NCBI RefSeq assembly: GCF_029893085.1
Contig: NZ_JARXWI010000001.1
Location: 186,001-250,000 of the forward strand
Length of the DNA: 64,000 nt
Direction of reading: 5' to 3'
Source: Parabacteroides sp. PFB2-10
Lineage (GTDB): Bacteria > Bacteroidota > Bacteroidia > Bacteroidales > Tannerellaceae
This document shows, one piece after another, positions 25,117 through 33,985 of this stretch. Within the stretch, counting starts at the first letter, position 1. Each line of letters begins with the position of its first letter. The translations under genes were made by a program, and so were the position numbers. Under the pieces are notes generated by a model that saw only the letters and a program-made list of their open reading frames with translations, did no database searches and was not told where the DNA came from.

Positions 25117-26808
25117 ATGAACAAAAAAATCTTATTGCCATTATTCACATTGGCAGCCATTCTGACTCTTTCTTCCTGCTCGGGCAAGTTGAAACCGTTA
25201 GCCGGTGAGTACATCAAAGCGGAACCGCAACCGCTGGAAGCTATTGGCGGACAAGTTCCGGTAACTATCAATGCCACTTTCCCAGCTAAATGGTTTAACA
25301 AAAATGCAACCGTAACCGTTACGCCGGTATTACGTTATGCCGGTGGCGAAGCATGGGGCGACGCCTTCACGTATCAGGGAGAAAAAGTAAGCGGCAACAA
25401 TCAGGTGATTCCGCAAAAAGCTGGTGGAAACGTAACCATGCGTACCCAGTTTGCTTACAAACCGGAGATGAAAAAATCTGAACTTTACCTGACATTCGAC
25501 GCTAAAATCAAAAACAAAACAATCCAATTGCCGGACGTGAAGATCGGTGAAGGCGTGTTGGCTACTTCTGCTTTGGCGGATGCCGGTACGGCTTCTGCAG
25601 CGATTGGTGCCGACAAGTTCCAGCGTATCATCAAGGAAGCACACGATGCTAACATCATGTTCCTTATCCAACAGGCTGAATTGCGTTCAAAAGAATTGAA
25701 CAAACAAGACATTGCCGACTGGAAAAACTTAGTAAAGAATGCCGACGAAGCGCCTAACCAGAATGTAGCTATCGAAATTTCTGCTTACGCATCTCCTGAT
25801 GGTGGTGTGAAACTGAACACAGGCCTGGCAGAAAGACGTGAAGCTAACACATCAAGATACTTAGACAGGGAATTGAAGAGAGCAAAAGTAGACGTGCCTG
25901 TTGACGCTCGTTACACCGCTCAGGACTGGGACGGATTCCAGGAATTGGTTTCTAAATCAAACATTCAGGACAAAGATCTGGTATTGCGTGTTCTTTCTAT
26001 GTACACTGATGCAGAACGTCGCGAACAGGAAATCAAGAATATCTCTTCTGTATTCAGCGTATTGGCAGACGAAATCCTGCCGCAACTGCGTCGTTCTCGT
26101 TTGACTGCTAATATCGAAATCATCGGTAAATCAGACGACGAAATCAGCGCATTGGCGAAGAGCAACCCAAGAGAACTGACTGTAGAAGAAATTCTTTATG
26201 CAGCTACGCTGACCAACAACGCAGCTGAAAAAGAAGCAATCTATAAGAAAGCAAGCGAACTGTATGCAAACGACTACCGCACATGGAACAACATCGGTAT
26301 GATGCGTTTCGCTGCTGGCGACCTGGCTCAGGCAGAACAGATGTTCAACAAAGCAAACTCCGTAAAGAGCAATCCGGAAGCAAACATGAACTTAGGTTTG
26401 ATCGCGTTGACAAAAGGCGACAAAGCAAAAGCACAACAATTGCTGGGTAGCGCTTCAGGTGTAGCTGAACTGAGCGAAGCCTTAGGTGTTCTTTACCTGG
26501 AACAAGGCGAATATGCGAAAGCGGTGAACTCTTTCGGTTCAATCAAGAGCAACAATGCTGCCTTGGCACAGATCATGGTAAAAGATTATAGCAAAGCACA
26601 GCAAACGCTGAACGCCGTAGCTACTCCGGACGCCGTTACCGACTACCTGAAAGCAGTGGTTGCTTCACGCACAAACAACTCTGCAGGTGTGGTTAGCAGC
26701 CTGAGAGCCGCTATCGCGAAAGATCCTTCTTTGAAGAAAGAAGCTGCTCTTGACCTGGAATTTGCTAAATATGCTGCTGATTCAGCCTTCTCTGGTCTGA
26801 TCCAATAA
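25117..26808 (+). CDS. OmpA-like/TPR lipoprotein
   Basis: A 563-aa lipoprotein (lipobox LTLSSC). The N-terminal ~150 residues are beta-rich. Residues ~215-265 contain an OmpA-like peptidoglycan-binding stretch (VAIEISAYASPDGGVKLNTGLAERRE). Residues ~395-510 are TPRs (YRTWNNIGMMRFAAGDLAQAEQMFNKA and similar). Codon choice (AAC, GCT, GAA, CGT heavy) differs from neighbours and suggests high expression. Homologs are immunoreactive outer-membrane-associated lipoproteins in Bacteroidales. The likely role is to link the outer membrane to peptidoglycan; partner proteins are unknown. Confidence 0.75.
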   Translation: MNKKILLPLFTLAAILTLSSCSGKLKPLAGEYIKAEPQPLEAIGGQVPVTINATFPAKWFNKNATVTVTPVLRYAGGEAWGDAFTYQGEKVSGNNQVIPQKAGGNVTMRTQFAYKPEMKKSELYLTFDAKIKNKTIQLPDVKIGEGVLATSALADAGTASAAIGADKFQRIIKEAHDANIMFLIQQAELRSKELNKQDIADWKNLVKNADEAPNQNVAIEISAYASPDGGVKLNTGLAERREANTSRYLDRELKRAKVDVPVDARYTAQDWDGFQELVSKSNIQDKDLVLRVLSMYTDAERREQEIKNISSVFSVLADEILPQLRRSRLTANIEIIGKSDDEISALAKSNPRELTVEEILYAATLTNNAAEKEAIYKKASELYANDYRTWNNIGMMRFAAGDLAQAEQMFNKANSVKSNPEANMNLGLIALTKGDKAKAQQLLGSASGVAELSEALGVLYLEQGEYAKAVNSFGSIKSNNAALAQIMVKDYSKAQQTLNAVATPDAVTDYLKAVVASRTNNSAGVVSSLRAAIAKDPSLKKEAALDLEFAKYAADSAFSGLIQ

Positions 26809-26831
26809 GCGGATATATTCTAACGAAATAG

Positions 26832-26863
26832 AAAAGCCGTCCCTTTCCGGGGCGGCTTTTTTT
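26832..26863 (+). terminator. Terminator of OmpA/TPR lipoprotein gene
   Basis: A 12-bp stem (26832-26843 with 26849-26860, one G-U) with a 5-nt loop and a T-run to 26863. Confidence 0.9.
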
Positions 26864-26890
26864 GTGATCTGCCGGAAGATAATATCTTTG
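26861..26890 (+). promoter_or_regulatory. Promoter of Na+/amino-acid symporter gene
   Basis: TTTG (26861-26864), 18-nt spacer, TATCTTTG (26883-26890), 28 nt before the ATG. The -33 box overlaps the T-tract of the upstream terminator. Confidence 0.55.
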
Positions 26891-26917
26891 TAAGGCTTTA
26901 AACCGAAAATACTATTT

Positions 26918-28315
26918 ATGGAACATCTTGGTAGCTGGATTAACGGAATCAACGACTTTCTCTGGACCTATCTCCTGATTGGGCTGCTTTTGGGTTGTGC
27001 GCTTTGGTTTACACTACGCACACGGTTTGTGCAGTTTCGCATGCTGGGCGAGATGGTACGCCTCTTGGCCGACTCGGGAAGCAAAAAAAAGGGCGAGAAG
27101 CATATCTCTTCTTTTCAAGCCTTCGCCGTGTCGCTGGCCAGCCGTGTCGGCACCGGTAACCTGGCAGGAGTGGCCACGGCGATTGCCGTGGGCGGCCCCG
27201 GGGCGGTATTCTGGATGTGGGTGATCGCCCTGTTTGGAGCTTCCAGTGCCTTTATTGAATCGACGCTGGCGCAACTCTATAAGGTACGGGGCAAGGACTC
27301 CTTTGTCGGTGGTCCGGCCTATTATATGCGGTACGGATTGGGCAAACATTGGATGGGCGTCCTCTTTTCTCTATTGATCTGTGTCACCTTTGGCTTTGCC
27401 TTCAATTCGGTACAAAGCAATACGATCTGTGCAGCCTGGGCGAATGCTTTTGGGGCAGATCCGACAACGATGGGGATTGTACTGACAATAGCTACGCTAT
27501 TTATTATCTTTGGAGGCATCCAGCGGATTGCCAAGGTGAGCAGTATCTTGGTGCCCGTGATGGCAGTAGGCTATATTATCCTTGCCTTGGGTGTTGTTCT
27601 TTTGCATATCACGGAACTTCCCGCAGTCATCAGGCTGATCATTGATAGCGCCTTTGGCTGGGAACAGCTGGCCGGAGGCGGAATAGGCGCCGCCTTGATG
27701 CAAGGAATAAAAAGGGGACTCTTCAGCAACGAGGCAGGCATGGGGTCGGCACCCAATGTCGCCGCCACAGCCGACGTCTCCCATCCCGTCAAGCAGGGGC
27801 TGATCCAGGCCTTGGGTGTTTTCACCGATACCTTAGTGATCTGCACCTGTACGGCGTTCATCATCCTCTTTAGTCAGGCTCCGCTGGATGGTTCGCTCAA
27901 CGGCATCGAATTGACACAGACAGCATTGACCAGCGAAATAGGCAGTAGCGGAAGCATTTTCGTTGCCGTGGCGATCCTTTTGTTTGCCTTCAGCAGTATT
28001 ATCGGCAACTATTATTATGGAGAGGCGAACATCCGCTTTTTTACCTCCCGGCGTTCCGTCTTGTATATCTACCGGATCTTGGTGGGCGCGATGGTGCTTT
28101 TTGGCGCCTTGTCGAGCTTAGAGCTGGCATGGAGCCTGGCCGATGTAACGATGGCACTGATGGCTGCCTGCAACCTGGTGGCTATTCTCCTGTTGGGCAA
28201 GCAGGCCTTCCGCCTGTTGGATGACTACCTGATGCAGAAACGCAAGGGAGTGAAAAACCCTGTCTTCCGAAAAGAATCCTTTCCCGATCTGAAAGATAAA
28301 TTAGATGCCTGGTAG
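26918..28315 (+). CDS. Sodium:alanine symporter (AGCS family)
   Basis: A 465-aa inner-membrane protein with about ten hydrophobic helices, of the alanine or glycine:cation symporter family. Conserved stretches are ASRVGTGNLAGVATAIAVGGPGAVFWMW, the signature GGPAYYMRYGLG, and GLFSNEAGMGSAPNVAATA. It imports alanine or glycine with Na+. The end converges with the M28 peptidase gene with only 15 bp between. Confidence 0.93.
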   Translation: MEHLGSWINGINDFLWTYLLIGLLLGCALWFTLRTRFVQFRMLGEMVRLLADSGSKKKGEKHISSFQAFAVSLASRVGTGNLAGVATAIAVGGPGAVFWMWVIALFGASSAFIESTLAQLYKVRGKDSFVGGPAYYMRYGLGKHWMGVLFSLLICVTFGFAFNSVQSNTICAAWANAFGADPTTMGIVLTIATLFIIFGGIQRIAKVSSILVPVMAVGYIILALGVVLLHITELPAVIRLIIDSAFGWEQLAGGGIGAALMQGIKRGLFSNEAGMGSAPNVAATADVSHPVKQGLIQALGVFTDTLVICTCTAFIILFSQAPLDGSLNGIELTQTALTSEIGSSGSIFVAVAILLFAFSSIIGNYYYGEANIRFFTSRRSVLYIYRILVGAMVLFGALSSLELAWSLADVTMALMAACNLVAILLLGKQAFRLLDDYLMQKRKGVKNPVFRKESFPDLKDKLDAW

Positions 28316-28330
28316 CCGAAGACATTCCGC

Positions 28331-29695
28331 TTACCTTTTCCCTTCCGCAAAGACCGCCAGGCTTTCATGCCCTTCCGCATCTACGCTTTGAACGGCAAAG
28401 AAGTAATTGTCTTTGCTGTAGGGGAGTTTGATGCGGGTGTCGCGAACAAGGATTTTCTTTTGCCATTGCGACTGGTCGGTTTCGCGGATCAATACATAAT
28501 AGGCATCCGGTTGTTTCCCTTGCGAAGGGGCTTCCCAGCTTATTTCGGAATAATTGGTGAGGCCGGAAGCATCCAGCTTAACGTTCCGGGGAACATCGGG
28601 AGCCAGAGCCATGTTCAGGACAGAAGCCAGGTTGACGCCCGTATTCTTCCTGACATATTCAAAGTCGATAGCCCATATCTCATCTCCGTATTTGATTCCG
28701 TTCTCTTCCCGCACGTATTGATGAGTACGGTCGTAATTCTCATTGACCTCACATATCCGGACAGCAGAGAATCCTTTCCGGGCAAAGGGAGTATGGTCGC
28801 CACCCCGTCCGAAGCGGTCATTGCGGTAGATAAGCTTCACCTGCATATTATCGACATAACGTTCGCCCACCTCTTTGACATAACGCGCCAGCTGACGGGA
28901 AGGACTATCGTTTTCGGCCGAATTGTACACACGTGTTTTACGCATTTCTTCCGTTTCGACCACCGGTATATTTTCAGAAAATACACGGATAACGGTGTTG
29001 GTCTGCGTATGCGTTTCGCTGGCATCGGAGTTGCCAATCATGTCATTATTCAGTACGGCAATCAGGTTCCAGCCCTCTTTTTCTGCCAGCCCTGCCATGT
29101 GTTGCGCTCCGTATAATCCATGTTCTTCACCGGAGAGGAACATACATTTAACGGTAATGGGAACTTCTATCCGGGAAAGAATACGGGTGATCTCCATCAG
29201 ACAAGCCACCCCGCTGCCGTCGTCATTGGCTCCGGGAGCATACCGGATGGTGTCGTTCTCTTGCCCGTTGCGGTTGTCGTAATGCGCCAACAGCGCAATC
29301 ACCCGGTTGTCGGTGGCATCATAGCCTTTGATCGTCGCGACAATATTCTGCAAATGAACATCCCTGTCTAAGCGAGTATTCGCTCCTCCAACCGTGTAAT
29401 CGACCTTCTCAACGCTTAGTCGCCCGTTAGATTGGGGAATATAAGACGAAACCTTCTCAAAAAGAAAATGACCAGCCGCCCCGATTCCCTGGGTGGGATG
29501 CGTTGTATTGCTCAGGTTATTGCGGTTATGAAAACCCACCAGCTCCTCTACCAATGTGTACATATTAGCAGATGAGATGGATTCGACTGCATCCGAAATG
29601 GTTTTCTCTCTGGGTTGAATGGTCTGCGCGTGCAGGGAAAATCCGGCGCAACAAAGCAATAGGAATAGCCCGACTATCGATACTAATTTCTTCAT
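28331..29695 (-). CDS. M28 family metallopeptidase with Fn3-like tail
   Basis: A 454-aa secreted zinc aminopeptidase. The signal peptide is MKKLVSIVGLFLLLCCAGFSLHAQ. Metal ligands and catalytic residues of family M28 are visible: His in ALLAHYDN, Asp in GANDDGSG, the Glu pair in LSGEEHGLYG, Asp in NNDMIGN and the final His in RGGDHTPF. Residues ~365-454 form an Fn3-like beta sandwich (PRNVKLDASG...YYVLIRETD). There is no T9SS sorting domain, so a periplasmic location is likely. The ATG at 29695 is chosen for the signal peptide and the TATGTTTG box at 29718-29725. Confidence 0.88.
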   Translation of the reverse strand: MKKLVSIVGLFLLLCCAGFSLHAQTIQPREKTISDAVESISSANMYTLVEELVGFHNRNNLSNTTHPTQGIGAAGHFLFEKVSSYIPQSNGRLSVEKVDYTVGGANTRLDRDVHLQNIVATIKGYDATDNRVIALLAHYDNRNGQENDTIRYAPGANDDGSGVACLMEITRILSRIEVPITVKCMFLSGEEHGLYGAQHMAGLAEKEGWNLIAVLNNDMIGNSDASETHTQTNTVIRVFSENIPVVETEEMRKTRVYNSAENDSPSRQLARYVKEVGERYVDNMQVKLIYRNDRFGRGGDHTPFARKGFSAVRICEVNENYDRTHQYVREENGIKYGDEIWAIDFEYVRKNTGVNLASVLNMALAPDVPRNVKLDASGLTNYSEISWEAPSQGKQPDAYYVLIRETDQSQWQKKILVRDTRIKLPYSKDNYFFAVQSVDAEGHESLAVFAEGKR

Positions 29696-29717
29696 AACAA
29701 TTTGATTTAGTGACATA

Positions 29718-29725
29718 CAAACATA
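29718..29725 (-). promoter_or_regulatory. -7 box (TATGTTTG) of M28 peptidase gene
   Basis: TAnnTTTG match on the minus strand, 22 nt before the ATG. It is divergent from the acpH promoter at 29778. Confidence 0.5.
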
Positions 29726-29777
29726 GGAAAAAAGATTGTATCCCCTTCAAGTAGGGAAGGCTTTTAAATATTTAATG

Positions 29778-29785
29778 TACATTTG
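29778..29785 (+). promoter_or_regulatory. -7 box (TACATTTG) of acpH
   Basis: TAnnTTTG match 23 nt before the acpH ATG. No clear -33. Confidence 0.5.
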
Positions 29786-29808
29786 CGGGCTGTATTTGTT
29801 TCACAAAC

Positions 29809-30402
29809 ATGAACTACCTGGCTCATATCTTCCTTTCCGGTGCTGACAAGAAAGTGCAGCTTGGAAACTTTTTTGCCGATGCGGTGAAAGGCAGTTCCTA
29901 TAAAAACTATCCACCGGCTATCACAAACGGCATCCTACTGCACCGGGCCATCGACGATTTTACCGACAACCATCCGGCCGTCAAAGCCATGATCCAGCAG
30001 ATGCGCCCCCATTTCGGACGCTATTCTGCCGTATTACTCGATATCTATTTCGACTATCTGTTGGCTTCCCGGTTCGATACGTTTTCGGATATCCCCCTGA
30101 AACGATTCGCCAGGAGCTTTTATTTCACCCTGATCCGCCACCGCCGTTGGCTTCCGGATCGCTTTAAACGTTTTATGTGGCACTTTATCCTGACCAACCG
30201 CCTATATAAATACGCCAGCCGGGAGGGTATCAAAGAGGCCTTAGAGATCATGGTCAGGGTACACCGCATCACGGTTTCTCCTTCAGAAGCAATCGAATAC
30301 CTTCAGGAACATGAAATGGAACTATGGGATGTGTTCCACCCTTTCTTTACAGAGTTGCAGGAATTTGTCAGCCGCTTCGCGACTACTGATAAATCAAACT
30401 AA
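29809..30402 (+). CDS. acpH: Acyl carrier protein phosphodiesterase
   Basis: A 197-aa HD-like hydrolase of the AcpH (DUF479) family, which removes the phosphopantetheine arm from holo-ACP. Family landmarks are MNYLAHIFLSG, LGNFFADAVKG, GILLHRAIDDFTDNHP and YSAVLLDIYFDYLLA. Length matches the family. Its 3' end overlaps the convergent M16 peptidase gene by 20 bp. Confidence 0.9.
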   Translation: MNYLAHIFLSGADKKVQLGNFFADAVKGSSYKNYPPAITNGILLHRAIDDFTDNHPAVKAMIQQMRPHFGRYSAVLLDIYFDYLLASRFDTFSDIPLKRFARSFYFTLIRHRRWLPDRFKRFMWHFILTNRLYKYASREGIKEALEIMVRVHRITVSPSEAIEYLQEHEMELWDVFHPFFTELQEFVSRFATTDKSN

Positions 30403-31603
30403 AGAGTTTCTCTTTGCCAAACACCTCATTGGCTACTTCCAGGATCTCTTCGGCAGTGATCTTCTCGATCTTGGCAAACACCTCTTTCAGCGTATCATAG
30501 CGGTTATAATGCAGAAAGCTTTTCCCAAAACCAAGGAATACCCCCTCTTTGTGGTCGCTCGACACGCCCATTTGCCCGATCACCTGCTTTTTGGCAGCGG
30601 AGAGCTGCGAACTGGTGAGTTTCACCTGGCAGAGTTTCTCCAACTCTTTATGCACCAAGCGCAGCGACTTCTCCAGGTTTTTGGGATCGGTTCCAAAATA
30701 GATATTCGCCAATCCGGTGTCGGTATAGGAGATAATGCTCGACTCCACATTGTAAGCCAGGCCGTTCTTCTCGCGCAAAGAAACATTCAGGCGGCTGTTC
30801 ATGCCCGGCCCTCCTAATATATTATTCAATAGAAAAAGGGAAAGTCTTTTCTCTTCAAACATATTGAAAGCACGGCTCCCTATCAAGACATGTGCTTGAT
30901 GGGTATCTTTTGCCACCTTTTTATGGTAGGGAGCGATATAGGGCGGTGCCTCTCGGTTAAGTACCTCTCCCGGCAGAACGATGTCCGACAACGCCTTTTC
31001 CACCTCTTTCAGTATCTTCGCAAACGGACGCCTGCCCATCGAAAAGAAGACCATATTGGAAGGCACATAATAACGCGACAGGAAAGAACGGCCTGTTTCC
31101 GGGCGGAAAGAGAGTAGCGAAGCCTCGTCGCCCAGGATATGATGTCCCAGGGCATGACCATTGAAGAGCTGATTCTCAAACTCGTCATAGATTAGTTCCG
31201 AAGGACTGTCCTCATACGAGTTGATCTCGTCCAGGATAACATCTACCTCTTTTTCGATCTCCTGCGCCGGAAATTGAGAATGAAACACCAGGTCGGACAA
31301 TAGTTCAAAGGCACGACTGAAATGTTCTTCCATAAAAGCGGAATAAATAAACGTCTCCTCTTTGGTGGTGTAGGCATTCAATTCGCCTCCGACATATTCC
31401 ATGCGGTTGAGGATATGCCAGGACTTGCGCTTCTCCGTTCCTTTAAACAGCATATGTTCCACGAAATGAGCCAGCCCAAATTCGCCCGGACGCTCGTCGC
31501 GTGTCCCGGCGTTGATGGCAAATCCGCAATAGAAAACCGGCGATTCCATCGGCAGATGAACCACCCTGAGACCGTTCGGAAGTTGATGTATGTGATAGTG
31601 CAT
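30383..31603 (-). CDS. M16 family zinc metallopeptidase
   Basis: A 406-aa M16 peptidase of the mitochondrial-processing-peptidase/PqqL class. The inverted zinc motif is HFVEHMLFKGT, with the third ligand Glu about 77 residues on (EVDVILDEINSYEDSP). A second, inactive half with GGPGMNSRLNVSLREKNGLAYNVESS is present, so it is a complete two-domain unit. There is no signal peptide, so it is cytoplasmic. It overlaps the end of acpH by 20 bp on the opposite strand. Confidence 0.92.
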   Translation of the reverse strand: MHYHIHQLPNGLRVVHLPMESPVFYCGFAINAGTRDERPGEFGLAHFVEHMLFKGTEKRKSWHILNRMEYVGGELNAYTTKEETFIYSAFMEEHFSRAFELLSDLVFHSQFPAQEIEKEVDVILDEINSYEDSPSELIYDEFENQLFNGHALGHHILGDEASLLSFRPETGRSFLSRYYVPSNMVFFSMGRRPFAKILKEVEKALSDIVLPGEVLNREAPPYIAPYHKKVAKDTHQAHVLIGSRAFNMFEEKRLSLFLLNNILGGPGMNSRLNVSLREKNGLAYNVESSIISYTDTGLANIYFGTDPKNLEKSLRLVHKELEKLCQVKLTSSQLSAAKKQVIGQMGVSSDHKEGVFLGFGKSFLHYNRYDTLKEVFAKIEKITAEEILEVANEVFGKEKLFSLIYQ

Positions 31604-31695
31604 TGGATTTTTTTTAATTGAGGGCGTAAAGATACGATAATTAGTCAGACAAAAGAAAAAAGCCGACCGGTGGCTGTTATCCTAAGAGAAATCCC

Positions 31696-31703
31696 TACTT
31701 TTG
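31696..31703 (+). promoter_or_regulatory. -7 box (TACTTTTG) of SIS isomerase-PfkB operon
   Basis: TAnnTTTG match 18 nt before the ATG at 31722. It overlaps the start of the longer open frame (31701), which is therefore rejected. Confidence 0.5.
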
Positions 31704-31721
31704 TGGCAAAAACGAAGTGTT

Positions 31722-32333
31722 ATGACTAAAGAAGAAATCGCCAAAATACTGGATCAGGAAGCGACAGCCGTGCGCAACATCCCGGTAGTCGAAGGCTATG
31801 GAGAAGCGGTAGCCCTTATTCTGGAACATGTGCATGAAAAAGGAGGCACACTGATCACCAGTGGTATGGGGAAAGCCGGCCAAATAGCCATGAACATTGC
31901 CACCACATTCAGTTCCACCGGTACTCCCTCTTTCTTTCTTCACCCCAGCGAAGCACAACATGGCGACCTGGGTATCGTACGCCCCAACGACTTGATGCTC
32001 GTCCTCTCCAATTCGGGGAAAACACGCGAACTGCTGGAATTGGTAGAACTCGCACGCGGCATTGCCCCGGGCATTAAATTCATTGTTATCACCGGCAACC
32101 CCGACAGTCCGTTGGCCGAAAAGGCAACCGTTTGCCTGCCTACCGGCAACCCTGCAGAGGTTTGTATTCTCGGGTTAGCGCCTACGACATCGACCACCGT
32201 GATGACGGTGATCGGCGACATCTTAGTGGTCGGAACCATGCGCCGCATTGGTTTCTCTAACCGCGACTACGCCAAACGCCATCATGGCGGCTACCTGGGC
32301 TCAAAGAGCCGCGAGCAAAGCGAAAAAGAATAA
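31722..32333 (+). CDS. SIS-domain sugar-phosphate isomerase (KdsD/GutQ-like, no CBS)
   Basis: A 203-aa protein consisting of a single SIS domain (residues ~35-170). Landmarks are TSGMGKAGQIAMNIATTFSSTGTPSFFLHPSEAQHGDLG, VLSNSGKTRELLEL and LAPTTSTTVMTVIGD. These match arabinose-5-phosphate isomerases (KdsD/GutQ), but the two C-terminal CBS domains of those enzymes are absent. It probably interconverts a ketose and aldose phosphate. It is followed 20 bp later by a PfkB kinase, suggesting a two-step sugar route; the sugar is unknown. Confidence 0.85.
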   Translation: MTKEEIAKILDQEATAVRNIPVVEGYGEAVALILEHVHEKGGTLITSGMGKAGQIAMNIATTFSSTGTPSFFLHPSEAQHGDLGIVRPNDLMLVLSNSGKTRELLELVELARGIAPGIKFIVITGNPDSPLAEKATVCLPTGNPAEVCILGLAPTTSTTVMTVIGDILVVGTMRRIGFSNRDYAKRHHGGYLGSKSREQSEKE

Positions 32334-32353
32334 CCCCGCTTACATTATCTTCT

Positions 32354-33274
32354 ATGCGCAAAGTCATTGGGATTGGTGAAACCATCCTCGATATCATCTT
32401 TAAAGACGATCAGCCCCACCGAGCCATTCCGGGTGGGACAGTCTTCAATGGATTTGTTTCCCTCGCCCGCATGGGGGTGCCTCTCTGTTTTATCAGCGAA
32501 CTGGGAAACGATCCGATAGGCGATATCATCCGCCGCTTCATGCAAGAAAACGGCCTTTCCACCGAGTTTATCGACACCTATCCGGATGGGAAAAGCCCCT
32601 TGGCGCTGGCTTTCTTAGACGAAGAGCAAAATGCCTCTTATATGGTCTACAAAGACTATCCGGCACAACGCCTGGACGTTGGTTATCCGACGATCCATGA
32701 GAACGATATCTTTATCGTCGGTTCCTATTATGCCCTCAACCCGACTGTCCGCGAAAAGGTAGCGGAGTTTCTGCAATATGCCCGGGAAAGGAAAGCCATC
32801 ATTTATTACGACCCTAACTTCCGCAAACCCCATGCCCACGAAGCGCTCCGAGTGCGTCCGACCCTGATCGAGAACCTGGAGTTTGCCGATATTGTGCGTG
32901 GATCAGACGAAGACTTTTTCTGGCTCTACGGGGAAAAAGATATGGAACAGATCTACGAACAACATATCCGCTTCTATTGCGAGCGGTTGATTTGCACACA
33001 TGGATCCCAAGGCGTGACGATCTTTTCCAAAAACAGCCGACAGCATTTCCCGGCGCCGTGCATCACTCCGGTGAGTACGGTAGGGGCAGGCGACAACTTC
33101 AACGCCGGCTTTATCTATGGATTATTGAAATACAATGTCACGCGCGACAACCTCGATCACCTCGACAAAGAGACAGAGGCTAACGTGATGCGCTGCGCCA
33201 TCGACTTCGCCACCGAAGCCTGCAAAAGCTACGACAACTACATCTCCAGAGAGTTTGCCGAAAGCTATCGGTAA
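32354..33274 (+). CDS. PfkB family carbohydrate kinase
   Basis: A 306-aa ribokinase-fold sugar kinase. The N-terminal substrate motif is PGGTVFNGFVSLARMGV, the ATP/anion-hole motif with catalytic Asp is TPVSTVGAGDNFNAGF, and a middle stretch YYDPNFRKPH is typical. It is close to fructokinase-like members of Bacteroidetes; the substrate is not defined. It is second in an operon with the SIS isomerase. It is followed by the dispersed element copy B. Confidence 0.9.
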   Translation: MRKVIGIGETILDIIFKDDQPHRAIPGGTVFNGFVSLARMGVPLCFISELGNDPIGDIIRRFMQENGLSTEFIDTYPDGKSPLALAFLDEEQNASYMVYKDYPAQRLDVGYPTIHENDIFIVGSYYALNPTVREKVAEFLQYARERKAIIYYDPNFRKPHAHEALRVRPTLIENLEFADIVRGSDEDFFWLYGEKDMEQIYEQHIRFYCERLICTHGSQGVTIFSKNSRQHFPAPCITPVSTVGAGDNFNAGFIYGLLKYNVTRDNLDHLDKETEANVMRCAIDFATEACKSYDNYISREFAESYR

Positions 33275-33318
33275 AAAAAGGAGATATCACCGTGCATTTT
33301 CGCACCCCCATCACTAAA

Positions 33319-33497
33319 ATGTTAAAATATCGATTGTAAGTAAAACAGCCGTTTTACTTACAATCTCATACGTTAAAAAGTGTTTCTCCCGGGAGTTTGT
33401 CTTCAAAGTCCTGCTTTTTTGCGCGTAAAGTAGGGGCAAAATTACAAATCGTAAATTTTGCATTTCGTCGGTAAAGGGCAAATTAACGTTTGTTTAC
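33319..33497 (+). repeat. Dispersed intergenic element, copy B
   Basis: It starts ATGTTAAA, followed by a perfect 15-bp hairpin (33332-33346 with 33351-33365, loop AGCC), then ACGTTAAAAAGTG, TTTCTCCCGGGAGTTTG (palindrome 33386-33395), CCTGCTTTTTTGCGCG, AAATTACAAATCGTAAATT, and ends TTAACGTTTGTTTAC. It lies between convergent genes and is directly oriented with copies C and D. No gene is in 33275-33529. Confidence 0.88.
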
Positions 33498-33529
33498 GTT
33501 TTTACGAAATGTCTGAATCGTGAGAAGCC

Positions 33530-33970
33530 TTATTCCATCGGGACAAAGTCGGGGATAAAGGGGGTATCGGCATCCCCATGCACATTGTCGATCACAAACG
33601 GGATGGAGTTTTGGGAAGCATACATATAGGAATTTTTTCCGCAATAGTAGCGGATAAAAACATTATTCTGCTCGGCCGCGTCTCCTTTTATCAATAGGAA
33701 GTAGAGGTTTTTCCCATCATACTTTTTCACGGTGGCCACTCCCCGGCATTCCTCCCCGATGAAAGCGCCAATAAGATCCGTATCGCCCTCGTTCTTTGCC
33801 AGGTGATCGGGCAGCGACATCACGATAATCATACTCGCGGAGTAGGTACCCGGAAGACCGGACAGCTCCCAGTTCGGACGTGGATAGGTGGGATAATCGT
33901 CTTTGCTGCCGCAATTCCAGTTGAAAATCCCTAAAAATAGGACTGCTATAATAAGTTTCAGGTGTCTCAT
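33530..33970 (-). CDS. Small lipoprotein with domain shared with the 3232-aa protein
   Basis: A 146-aa predicted lipoprotein (signal MRHLKLIIAVLFLGIFNWNC). The mature part contains DTDLIGAFIGEECRGVATV, YFLLIKG, IRYYCGKNSYMYAS and NSIPFVIDNVHGDADTPFI. This pattern recurs in its neighbour around residues 2765-2860 (DDMLAAFIDGECVGVA, TPIAFRNDKIYGSPRTPVII). It starts 15 bp after the stop of the 3232-aa gene and is surely co-transcribed. It may be an outer-membrane partner or anchor of the large protein; this is inference. Function is unknown. Confidence 0.7.
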   Translation of the reverse strand: MRHLKLIIAVLFLGIFNWNCGSKDDYPTYPRPNWELSGLPGTYSASMIIVMSLPDHLAKNEGDTDLIGAFIGEECRGVATVKKYDGKNLYFLLIKGDAAEQNNVFIRYYCGKNSYMYASQNSIPFVIDNVHGDADTPFIPDFVPME

Positions 33971-33985
33971 AACCAATATGTTTTA